NCBI GenBank assembly: GCA_014859065.1
Contig: JACUUU010000005.1
Coordinates: forward strand, 1-35,114
Direction: 5' to 3'
Origin: Anaerolineales bacterium
GTDB taxonomy: Bacteria; Chloroflexota; Anaerolineae; Anaerolineales; UBA4823
Length of the DNA stretch: 35,114 nucleotides
Shown: piece after piece, positions 19,034 to 28,187 of the stretch
How the letters are laid out: every line of letters starts with the position of its first letter
How positions within the stretch are numbered: the stretch's first letter is position 1
Made by a program: the position numbers and the translations under genes
Notes under the pieces: model-generated
What the model saw: the letters and a program-made list of their open reading frames with translations, nothing else
Told to the model about the DNA's origin: nothing
Databases searched by the model: none

Positions 19034-20722
19034 ATGAAAGAGACCAGTTTATCTCAAATTGATCAGGCGTTATCTCAACTACAGTCGAACAAAGACCGCT
19101 GGGCTAGTTCTGCCATTCCACAACGGCTGGCGATCCTGGAACAACTTACCAGGGATATATTATCTATTGCTGATAAATGGGTTGCAGCTGGTCTTTCAGC
19201 TAAGGCACTCCCTCGCGATTCTATGGGAGAAGCGGAGGAATGGCTCTATGTAGCGGCGATCATGCGGTGTTTGCGCATGATCCGCAAGACCCTGCTCGAA
19301 ATCCAACGCTATGGTAAACCACGCTTACCGGGCAAGGTGACCCGCACCATTCATGGGCAGACAGCTGTGCAGGTATTCCCGCGTGATCTCTGGGATACAA
19401 TCGTTTACCGTGGTGACCGCGCCGAAGTATGGATGGAACCAGGCGTGACGATCTCCAAAGCAGACAGCTGGCATACCTGGCAAAACCCACCGGCTGATAC
19501 AGATGGTAAAGTAGCACTGGTATTAGGCGCGGGCAACGTCTCCTTCCTCCCAGTGATCGACCTGCTTCACCGATTGTTTGTCAGAAATCAGGTGGTGGTC
19601 ATCAAATTGAACCCAGTCAACGATTATTTAGGTCCTTTAATGGAAACTGGCTTGCGAGCCCTCATTCAGCCTGGTTATCTGCAAATCGTCTACGGCGGGG
19701 CAAATCAAGGCAGCTACCTCACCCAGCACCCCTTAGTGGACGAAATGCATCTGACCGGTTCGATAAATACCTTTGAAACAATCGTCTTCGGGCCTGGGGA
19801 GGAGGGACAGCAGCGGAAAGCGAGTCGCGACCCTAAGATTTCTAAACCTTTTACCTGTGAACTGGGAAATGTCAGCCCGGTTATCGTTGTTCCCGGTCCA
19901 TGGAGCAAAGCTGATCTACAAGACCAGGCTGAACAAATTGCCACCTGGTTCACGGGAAACGCCGGATTTGGTTGCCTTAATCCCCGTATGATCTTGCAGC
20001 ATGCTAACTGGGAAGCTCGCCGCCCGTTCCTGGATGCCATCGTTGAGGTTTTAGGTAAGATACGAACGCGCCGCGCTTACTATCCCGGTGCGAGTGATCT
20101 GCTCAATCAATATTTAACCGCCCACCCATCAGCTTTGCAGATCGGCAATCCTTCTGGCGAGGAGTTACCCTGGACCATCGTGCCCGACCTGGACCCATCC
20201 CAAAGGGATGATATCTGTTTTACCCAAGAAGCGTTTTGCAGCCTGATGGGGGAAACCGGGCTGGAAGCAGCCGATACGATTGACTTCATCCAACGCGCGG
20301 TGGAATTTGCCAACTCGACTTTGTGGGGGTCGCTGTGCGCCACTATACTAGTCCATCCAGCCTCACTTCGTGACCTTGCTGTAGCAGCCGCGGTCGATTC
20401 TGCTATCGCCAACCTGCGTTATGGTAGCGTGACGGTAAACCTGTCATCATTTATCCCCGTTTACTCCCAGGTTACTCCCTGGGGAGGTTACCCAGGTAAT
20501 CCCATGCACGATGTCCAGTCAGGAATTGGGAAAACCTCCAACACCTTCATGTTTGCCCACCCACAGAAATCGGTCTGGTGGGGTCCTTTCCGTAAATACC
20601 CAGATCCGCTGCGGGCGACAGCCAGGCGCCCAGCCACATTAGCCAGAAAAATAGCAATGGTTGAGGGATCACCATCTTTGTTAAAAATCCCTGGCTTGCT
20701 TTGGAGCTCCTTAGTGGATTGA
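19034..20722 (+). CDS. Aldehyde dehydrogenase family protein
   Basis: VALVLGAGNVSFLPVIDLLHRLFVRNQVVVIKLNPVND, ELGNVSPVIVVPGPW, NAGFGCLNPRM (putative catalytic Cys). ORF extends to 18950; MKETSLSQ (19034) is the likelier start. Confidence 0.82.
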   Translation: MKETSLSQIDQALSQLQSNKDRWASSAIPQRLAILEQLTRDILSIADKWVAAGLSAKALPRDSMGEAEEWLYVAAIMRCLRMIRKTLLEIQRYGKPRLPGKVTRTIHGQTAVQVFPRDLWDTIVYRGDRAEVWMEPGVTISKADSWHTWQNPPADTDGKVALVLGAGNVSFLPVIDLLHRLFVRNQVVVIKLNPVNDYLGPLMETGLRALIQPGYLQIVYGGANQGSYLTQHPLVDEMHLTGSINTFETIVFGPGEEGQQRKASRDPKISKPFTCELGNVSPVIVVPGPWSKADLQDQAEQIATWFTGNAGFGCLNPRMILQHANWEARRPFLDAIVEVLGKIRTRRAYYPGASDLLNQYLTAHPSALQIGNPSGEELPWTIVPDLDPSQRDDICFTQEAFCSLMGETGLEAADTIDFIQRAVEFANSTLWGSLCATILVHPASLRDLAVAAAVDSAIANLRYGSVTVNLSSFIPVYSQVTPWGGYPGNPMHDVQSGIGKTSNTFMFAHPQKSVWWGPFRKYPDPLRATARRPATLARKIAMVEGSPSLLKIPGLLWSSLVD

Positions 20723-20777
20723 ACCTGCATTGAATCGAGAGTAGAATACAACCGGCAAGTTTACGAGGTTAACCTGC

Positions 20778-21911
20778 ATGGAGATCAGCAAACAACAGGC
20801 GCGTTCCTTCCTACTGTTTTATCAAGGTTTGTGGTCAAACGATAGATATACCAGCAAGTTAGGTATCATGGATTACATCCGCAAAGTAGGTTGTATCCAG
20901 TATGACCCGCTCAATATCGTCGGTCACAACCCTGAGCTGGTGCTCCAGGCACGCGTAGCTGACTTTCGTCCCCGGTTGCTGAAAGAACTGCTCTACCACG
21001 ACCGTCGCCTGCTTGATGGTTTTGACAAGCTCATGTCGATCTATCCCATGGAAGACTGGCCTTATTTTCGACGCTGGCGTGAATCTGCCCGGCATGACTC
21101 AGGCGACAGCGCAGAAATGATCCACTCGGTCGTGGATCATGTGCGGGAGCAGATCAAAGCTCGGGGACCCTTATCTTCCCTGGACCTGAACCTGCCGGAA
21201 ATCGTAAATTGGGACTGGACACAAGCACGCCTGGCGCGGGCTGCTTTGGAAAGCATGTACTTCTGGGGCGAGCTGGTCGTCCACCACCGCGTGCATACTC
21301 GTAAATATTATGATTTCGCCCATCGCCACCTGCCGAGTGAGATCCTGCACGCACCTGAACCTAACCCGAGAGAAGAGAGCTATCAAGACTGGCATGTACA
21401 TCGTCGCATCGGAAGTGTTGGCTTATTATGGGACCGCTCTGGTGAAGCCTGGTATATTCACTCGATCAAAAGTAAGGAGCGTAAAGCGGCCTTGAAACGC
21501 CTGCTTGAGCAGAAAAAAGTTGTCCAGACGCAGGTTTCTGGCATCAAAGACCCCTTCTACTTTCGCAGCCAGGATTTGCCTATCCTAGAAGATGCCCTGG
21601 CTATTGAGCCATCTCCACCAAAAGCTCGGATCATGGCACCGCTGGACAATATGTTATGGGACCGCCGTATGCTAAGGCAAATCTTCGCTTTTGAATATAC
21701 CTGGGAGGTCTATGTACCTGCCAGTAAACGCCGTTATGGCTACTACGTGCTGCCGATCCTGTACGGCGACCGCTTCATCGCCCGTTTCGACCCTGGCTTT
21801 GATAAGAAAACAGCAATATTGACGATCAAGAATTGGTGGTGGGAAGATGGGGTTGAGATGTCTCAACAGATGAGGGCTGACCTGCTCACCTGCTTCCGCC
21901 GCTTTTTGTAA
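20778..21911 (+). CDS. Winged-helix DNA-binding protein, YcaQ/AlkX-like (HTH_42 family)
   Basis: IRKVGCIQYDPLNIVGHNPELVLQARVADFRPRLLKELLYHDRRLLDGFDK...RIMAPLDNMLWDRRMLRQIFAFEYTWEVYVPASKRRYGYYVLPILYGDRFIARFDP. Confidence 0.88.
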   Translation: MEISKQQARSFLLFYQGLWSNDRYTSKLGIMDYIRKVGCIQYDPLNIVGHNPELVLQARVADFRPRLLKELLYHDRRLLDGFDKLMSIYPMEDWPYFRRWRESARHDSGDSAEMIHSVVDHVREQIKARGPLSSLDLNLPEIVNWDWTQARLARAALESMYFWGELVVHHRVHTRKYYDFAHRHLPSEILHAPEPNPREESYQDWHVHRRIGSVGLLWDRSGEAWYIHSIKSKERKAALKRLLEQKKVVQTQVSGIKDPFYFRSQDLPILEDALAIEPSPPKARIMAPLDNMLWDRRMLRQIFAFEYTWEVYVPASKRRYGYYVLPILYGDRFIARFDPGFDKKTAILTIKNWWWEDGVEMSQQMRADLLTCFRRFL

Positions 21912-22030
21912 TACCTGGGAGCAGCAGAACTCAGGATTGAGCTGCCTACAAACCAGACAGCCAACCTAGCCTGGTTAGCCAGACAACTCTAAACATAAAT
22001 TGTATAAAAGGCGCCCCTTACACAACAATC

Positions 22031-22804
22031 TTATGCTGGTAGAGACTTTTTTTTCCTGCTCAACAAGAAAATAACAATGCCTGAAAGCAACAATAATAGG
22101 AGCAGCAGACCGATACAAGCCAACACCCAGGGAAGATACCTGACCCATTCAGCCACAACCTGGAATTCAGCAACCATCTCGACCGGTTCGGTAAAAACTG
22201 TATACATCGGGATATCCCATTCTACCGTATTGGTGTTTTGATCCCACTCACCATTTGTCCAGACAACATTCGGTAAAGTTAGCTTCAAGTTCCAAGTATA
22301 GTCAGCCATCATCCCAGCAACCAGGCCGCGGGTAAATTCATCTTCCCAATCTGCTGACGAGTCATCTGCCTGACTCATATCTAGCACCTGCTTGAACTGC
22401 CAGTTACCATCATCAAGTTCTGTCAATGTGATCACCATCGACTCATCATCCATGTCCATTTGCCATTCGCGGAAAAATGCCTCCATATTGGTGACATCCG
22501 CCTCGAAGCCAAAGCGTCGTGTCCCATCTCTGCTGGTTTCCCATACTTCAACAAAGACAACGTAAGGGTTCTCGGAAATTTCACTCTCAATTTCAGCTAA
22601 ATCCCCAAATTGAAAATCCGATATGTCCGCATCAAAGGCTGTCAGCATCTCAGAGATACCGATTTCCATGGAAAACTTTCCCGAGCCATCCCGGTTAATG
22701 GTTATCTCCTGGTTGATGTCGATACAGGCAGAGATAGATAGTCCAGCAATCAGCAGGATGATGATTCTCAAGGACTGGATGATTTTCATTGGGATGAACT
22801 CCAT
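22031..22804 (-). CDS. Membrane lipoprotein (DUF3153-like)
   Basis: Signal and lipobox LIAGLSISAC, then IDINQEITINRDGSGKFSMEIGIS; C-terminal TM WVLACIGLLLLLLLLSGIVIFLLSRKKK. Confidence 0.7.
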   Translation of the reverse strand: MEFIPMKIIQSLRIIILLIAGLSISACIDINQEITINRDGSGKFSMEIGISEMLTAFDADISDFQFGDLAEIESEISENPYVVFVEVWETSRDGTRRFGFEADVTNMEAFFREWQMDMDDESMVITLTELDDGNWQFKQVLDMSQADDSSADWEDEFTRGLVAGMMADYTWNLKLTLPNVVWTNGEWDQNTNTVEWDIPMYTVFTEPVEMVAEFQVVAEWVRYLPWVLACIGLLLLLLLLSGIVIFLLSRKKKSLPA

Positions 22805-23016
22805 CGATGTTTATCTCAATTCCATCTGGCAACAGAGGCGCCGAAGGCAAGGACTATACTGGTAAATATCAGAGTAATTTCAAACTTTGAGCGTAGATGC
22901 TAGTGCTTTGTCCAGGCTGAAAGTCCATTATCAGGCAAATCAAAATGATGCTTGGATAAAGCCTAACGTGTTCCGTCAAAGACGTTCCAAATTATTGAAA
23001 CATGTTTGCAAAAACA

Positions 23017-23913
23017 CTAAAACACCCCATACACCTGATCCGGACCTAAAACCTGCGCGAAGCGATCTCTCAAAATTACTCTTGCCTGGTAGCAGAGGTG
23101 GCAGGCGTCGGCGTAATTCTCCTGGGGCGTAATTTCATAACGACGCAGCAGCTCTGCTGGTCCACCCTTTATTAACGTCGATATGATCGGATGCGTTACC
23201 GGGTCGTAATTCGCGAAAATCTCTGCCAAATGATTTTTATGGAAATTGCCTATGGAGATACCCTGACAGATGTGCACGTTACCCACTGCATCAAGGTGCA
23301 CTCTTCCAGGTTCGTTCAAATCCTCGTACGGGCACTCGTTGAACTGTTGCCAGTCGCAGGCCGCTGCTTCAGCAGCCAGCTTATCAACCGCCCGTCCACG
23401 GAACATCATCTTCGTTTCACCCAATGGCAGCTGCCCGCTGCTTTGGGCACCATTTCCACTGCAGGGTTGTGCAATGCTGATCACCCCCACGGGGATACTA
23501 ATTTCGTCCGCAGCTGCCAGAGCCCACTGGCATTGTCGGCTGATTTTTTCGTCATAATGAAACAGGTCACTGCTCACTGACAGGTCCTGCACCAAACCAG
23601 CCAGTGGCTTCAGGTTTTCGCGGGCATCCTCCAGGCTGGTTGCCCAATAGCCGTTCGTAACCACTCCAACTTTGAATCCCATTTCCGCTGCTTGGCGCAT
23701 CCCTTTGGACATCGTCGCATAAAATAAGAATGGCTCACCACCCTCGAAGTAGATCCATTCAATTGAACCGACTTCCTTGGCTTGCTGTAAGATCTCACCA
23801 ATATCCCTCAGCGTCATTGTCCCGCTCTGTTTGGGACTCCCCCACACAAAACAATGATCGCATTCCAGTGTACATTGGTAAGTCAACAACAGGTGAAGAC
23901 CAGTAATGCGCAT
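23017..23913 (-). CDS. Radical SAM protein
   Basis: LLLTYQCTLECDHCFVW (CX3CX2C), EGGEPFLF, with further Cys residues (ECPYEDLNEPGRVHLDAVGNVHICQGISIGN, CHLCY). Confidence 0.9.
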   Translation of the reverse strand: MRITGLHLLLTYQCTLECDHCFVWGSPKQSGTMTLRDIGEILQQAKEVGSIEWIYFEGGEPFLFYATMSKGMRQAAEMGFKVGVVTNGYWATSLEDARENLKPLAGLVQDLSVSSDLFHYDEKISRQCQWALAAADEISIPVGVISIAQPCSGNGAQSSGQLPLGETKMMFRGRAVDKLAAEAAACDWQQFNECPYEDLNEPGRVHLDAVGNVHICQGISIGNFHKNHLAEIFANYDPVTHPIISTLIKGGPAELLRRYEITPQENYADACHLCYQARVILRDRFAQVLGPDQVYGVF

Positions 23914-23930
23914 GCTTTATAAAGGAGCAC

Positions 23931-25451
23931 TCATGGCAGCCCTGCCACAGTCGCGCTCTGAACGACCATAACCAGCTGGTCAACGGCTGGTCCCATCAGG
24001 TTGAAGAAAGGTCTTGGATATAAACCGATCCAGAAAATTAAGATCAGCAGAGGCACCAATGTGACAACTTCCCGAATATTTAAATCGACCAACTTGCGGT
24101 TCTCATCCTTATCCACAGGGCCTAAGAACATCTTTTGAAACATGTAGAGGATGTAAATTGCTGCCAGGATCACCCCTAATACTGCCACACCTGCAAACCA
24201 CGGAGTCCCCAGGACATCGGAACCGAAAGCGCCAAGCAATATGGTGAATTCTCCTACAAACCCGTTTAGTCCCGGCAGAGCCATTGACGAGAGTGCAACG
24301 ATTAAAGTTAATGCAGCATAGACTGGCATAACAGTCCAAAGTCCCCCAAATGCGCTCATGTCGCGTGTGTGCCTTCGTTCATAGATCATCCCAACGATGA
24401 GAAATAATGCCCCCGTGCTGATACCGTGGTTAACCATCTGTAAAATGCTGCCCTGTATGCCTAACGGGTTTAGGGCAAATAAACCCAGCATGACAAAACC
24501 AAGGTGACTGACGGATGAATAAGCGACCAGCTTTTTTACATCTTTCTGTGCGTAAGAGACAAGCGCTCCATAGATGATGCCCACCACAGCTAATGCCGCA
24601 ATCCACGGAGCCAACTGGATCGACGCTTGAGGGAATAAGGGGATATTGATGCGCAGGAAACCATATGTACCCATCTTTAGAAGTACACCTGCCAGGATTA
24701 CTGAACCTGCTGTGGGGGCTTCTACGTGCGCATCAGGCAACCAGGAATGTAGTGGCCACATAGGCACTTTTATCGCGAAGGCAGCCGCGAATGCCAAAAA
24801 GAGCCAGAATTGGATCCCTTCAGGGATCACCGAGGTTGCGATCAGTTCTGGTAATGAGAATGTGCCGCCCTGCAAACCTAACCACAATATCGCCAGTAAC
24901 ATCAAGATCGAACCTGCCATGGTGTAGAGGAAAAACTTGATGGCAGCGTAGAGTCGATTAGGACCTCCCCAAATACCGATCAGAAAATACATCGGCACCA
25001 GTGTGAATTCCCAAAAAATATAGAATAAGAACAAATCCATCGCCAGGAAAACACCCACCATACCAACCTCTAACAGCAGGAAGAAAAGCATGAAATCCTT
25101 TACCCTCACCTGGATATCTGACCAGGTAGACAGGATCGCGATAGGTGTCAACAATGTAGTCAGCAGCACCAGTAAGATGCTCAACCCATCGATTCCCAGG
25201 TAATAGCTGATGTTAAAACCAGCAACTTGAATCCATGGCAGATTTATTACCATTTGAAGTCCCGGCTGCTCCGAATTAAATTGCACCAGCACCCAAATGG
25301 ATATCGCAAATGTGATTAATCCCGTGATCAGTGCGGTCCAGCGGATGATATTCTTATGCGCCTCAGTATTCAATAACAGGATAACCAGGACACCCAGCAA
25401 GGGAAAGAATGTCACTAGTGTTAGGGGGTGAAATACGTACTCCATGTCCAT
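23931..25451 (-). CDS. nuoM: NADH-quinone oxidoreductase subunit M
   Basis: 506 aa polytopic; LFLFYIFWEFTLVPMYFLIGIWGG, PLHSWLPDAHVEAPTAGSVILAGVLLKMGTYGFLR, VAYSSVSHLGFVMLGLFA, ALPGLNGFVGEF. Confidence 0.97.
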   Translation of the reverse strand: MDMEYVFHPLTLVTFFPLLGVLVILLLNTEAHKNIIRWTALITGLITFAISIWVLVQFNSEQPGLQMVINLPWIQVAGFNISYYLGIDGLSILLVLLTTLLTPIAILSTWSDIQVRVKDFMLFFLLLEVGMVGVFLAMDLFLFYIFWEFTLVPMYFLIGIWGGPNRLYAAIKFFLYTMAGSILMLLAILWLGLQGGTFSLPELIATSVIPEGIQFWLFLAFAAAFAIKVPMWPLHSWLPDAHVEAPTAGSVILAGVLLKMGTYGFLRINIPLFPQASIQLAPWIAALAVVGIIYGALVSYAQKDVKKLVAYSSVSHLGFVMLGLFALNPLGIQGSILQMVNHGISTGALFLIVGMIYERRHTRDMSAFGGLWTVMPVYAALTLIVALSSMALPGLNGFVGEFTILLGAFGSDVLGTPWFAGVAVLGVILAAIYILYMFQKMFLGPVDKDENRKLVDLNIREVVTLVPLLILIFWIGLYPRPFFNLMGPAVDQLVMVVQSATVAGLP

Positions 25452-25566
25452 TCCTCAGTTAAAGTGTTGAAGTTTCTTTTCAAAAGATAATCCAAGCCAA
25501 TTTATCGATCCGAAACAAATCATCCGTCTCTCAACTGGATCATCCAAAATAATACAATCTGGGCTA

Positions 25567-27681
25567 CTAATAGCGTAAGACCAGATATCCCAAAATAAGC
25601 ACCACGCCGAAAAAAACCATCAGTGCATAATTGCGCACAAAACCTGTCTGCGTGCGGCTTAATAGCCGTGAAAACGATTTTGCGCCGCTTCCTAAGCCAT
25701 TAGCAATCCCATCGATAATACCCAGGTCGATCCTCACTGCCATAATCCGGGTAAAGACTCGGAAACCTCCAGCTATTACCACGTTATGGACCCAGTCATG
25801 CCAGAACCGCCAGTCAATTATCTCTCCCACGAAATTCGAGACAGCCATATAAGGTTTTACAAACAATAATTCATACAACTCATCCACCCAGAATTTGCTC
25901 TCCATGGCAACAAAAACTGGACCCAACGACTTTCGCAAGGGGTCATCAGGTCTCTTGGCTTTTGGCAGCTTCAACAATTCTTCATAGCGGGGACCATAGA
26001 AAATCCAGGCAATGCCTAACGCCAACAAAGCCAACCCGGTCGATATGATCGCCACCAGCAGGTTGAATTCACCTTTATGCAAATGAGCGATAGAATGCTC
26101 CAACCAGTTTGTGAATGTATACACCCCAGGTAGGTTTAGCGCCCCTCCAATTACAGAAAAGAATGCCAGGATAATCAATGGGTACGTCATTACCCTGGGG
26201 CTTTCTTCTGCGTGCCCAGCTGCCTGAGATCTAGGGCTACCAAAAAACACCAACAGCAGCTGTCTGCCAACATAAAATGCTGTAAATATTGCTGCAATTG
26301 TTAACAACCAGTAGACTGGGGGCTGTAACAGCAGAGATTCAGCCAGGATTTCGTCCTTGGACCAAAAACCTGCAAACGGAAATATCCCAGCCAATGCCAG
26401 GCCACCGATCGTAAATACCCAAAACGTTGTTGGCATTCTATTCCGCAAGCCACCCATATTTCGAATGTCCTGAACATCTAGATGAGGACCATCCTGGTGT
26501 TTCATTTTCGAGGTGCCATGGTGACTGACATAATGTTGCCCATGGTGCATACCATGGATCACAGAGCCTGCAGAAAGGAAGAGCAGAGCCTTGAAGAACG
26601 CGTGCATTACCAGGTGGAACATACCCGCAACAAATGCCCCCATCCCGACTGCAGCTACCATGAACCCCAATTGGCTGATGGTTGAGTAAGCCAGCACTTT
26701 CTTAATATCGAACTGACCTGCCGCGATAATGGCAGCCATGAGAGCGGTAATACCACCTACAAATGTCACCCAGGTTTGCGCTGCCGGAACCAGCATGTAT
26801 AGTTCACCTGTCCGCGCTATCAAATAAACACCCGCGGTAACCATTGTCGCAGCATGGATCAGAGCAGAAACCGGAGTTGGGCCTGCCATTGCATCTGGCA
26901 GCCATACAAAAAGCGGCAGCTGAGCTGATTTCCCGGTTACTGCTACCAGGAAGAAAAGCGTGATCGCCAGGATTATCCAGGGAGTCGCCTCAGCAATTTG
27001 TGGGCCAAGGGCAAAAACCTCTTCAAAGGTCAGGCTTCCAAAAGCCCCAAACATGATGAACAGCGCGATTAGGAAGCCGGCATCGCCAATCCGGTTGACC
27101 ACCATCGCTTTTTTAGCCGCAGTTGCGTTGGCAGTTCCATTAACGCCCTTCTCATACCAGAAACCGATTAACAAAAACGAACAAAGCCCCACGCCTTCCC
27201 AACCCACAAACATCATCAAGTAGTTGTCGCTGCTGACCAAGATCATCATCGCCGCGATAAATAAATTCATGTAAACAAAGAAGCGTTTGTATCTACCTGG
27301 ATCACTGTTATGACGGACATCTTCGTGCATGTAACCAATAGAATAAATGTGGATTAATGTACCCACACCTGCCACAACCAACATCATGGTTACTGATAAA
27401 GTGTCAATCTGAAAAGCCCAATTCAAGTTCAATCCCCCAATCGTGATCCACTCTACCAAGGGCACCACTCCCCCTTCAGGTTTACCGATGAGGGCAAACA
27501 TCATAAGTAAGGCGGTCAAAAAAGAAAGGCCTGCTGCCAGACTTGCTACCGTACCGATAACCTTTTCTTCAAACCGGCTGCCGAAAATGATGTTAATCAG
27601 CAACCCAATTAGCGGGAAGATTACAATCAACGGCGCCAAGCCAAAAATACCTTCAGGAGTCGTTAGATTACTCAATGTCAT
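25567..27681 (-). CDS. nuoL: NADH-quinone oxidoreductase subunit L
   Basis: 704 aa; MMFVGWEGVGLCSFLLIGFWY, GKSAQLPLFVWLPDAMAGPTPVSALIHAATMVTAGVYLIAR, KKVLAYSTISQLGFM, HAFFKALLFLSAGSVIH. Confidence 0.98.
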   Translation of the reverse strand: MTLSNLTTPEGIFGLAPLIVIFPLIGLLINIIFGSRFEEKVIGTVASLAAGLSFLTALLMMFALIGKPEGGVVPLVEWITIGGLNLNWAFQIDTLSVTMMLVVAGVGTLIHIYSIGYMHEDVRHNSDPGRYKRFFVYMNLFIAAMMILVSSDNYLMMFVGWEGVGLCSFLLIGFWYEKGVNGTANATAAKKAMVVNRIGDAGFLIALFIMFGAFGSLTFEEVFALGPQIAEATPWIILAITLFFLVAVTGKSAQLPLFVWLPDAMAGPTPVSALIHAATMVTAGVYLIARTGELYMLVPAAQTWVTFVGGITALMAAIIAAGQFDIKKVLAYSTISQLGFMVAAVGMGAFVAGMFHLVMHAFFKALLFLSAGSVIHGMHHGQHYVSHHGTSKMKHQDGPHLDVQDIRNMGGLRNRMPTTFWVFTIGGLALAGIFPFAGFWSKDEILAESLLLQPPVYWLLTIAAIFTAFYVGRQLLLVFFGSPRSQAAGHAEESPRVMTYPLIILAFFSVIGGALNLPGVYTFTNWLEHSIAHLHKGEFNLLVAIISTGLALLALGIAWIFYGPRYEELLKLPKAKRPDDPLRKSLGPVFVAMESKFWVDELYELLFVKPYMAVSNFVGEIIDWRFWHDWVHNVVIAGGFRVFTRIMAVRIDLGIIDGIANGLGSGAKSFSRLLSRTQTGFVRNYALMVFFGVVLILGYLVLRY

Positions 27682-28187
27682 CCTTCACCCTCTCAACAAA
27701 GTGACCTTTTTACCTACAGCAGCCAGATCCTGTAAGAGATAAGCACTAATTCGACCACCTTGCACTCATTCGAGTCATCCATACCGAGCAAATGATCACA
27801 TCCATCTATCACATAGATTTCACTTGTGTGTTTAAATGCTGCTGAATTCAAGATACCGGTAAGCATACTATCAACTAGGTGAAAAGTTCAGCCAGGAGGC
27901 TGTCCAAGCACAAAGGAAAATGAAAAATAACTTGTCATCCATCAAATTGAACCAGATAAGAATATCACCCTGGGCAAGCGTTCACTCTTCATAATCAATC
28001 AACCTCACAAAGCGGATTAACAGCGTTATACAGTATTTTGTTACTAAATTCGACCTTTTAAGGAATCACTAAACTCAATGCCGAAGTGTATCATAAGGCT
28101 TGCCGGGTGTCAAATTTCACAAAGAACCGCCCCATAAGCCAAACTTTAAATTAACCGTTCTGGACAATAAATTGTTCTTGCCTTTAC

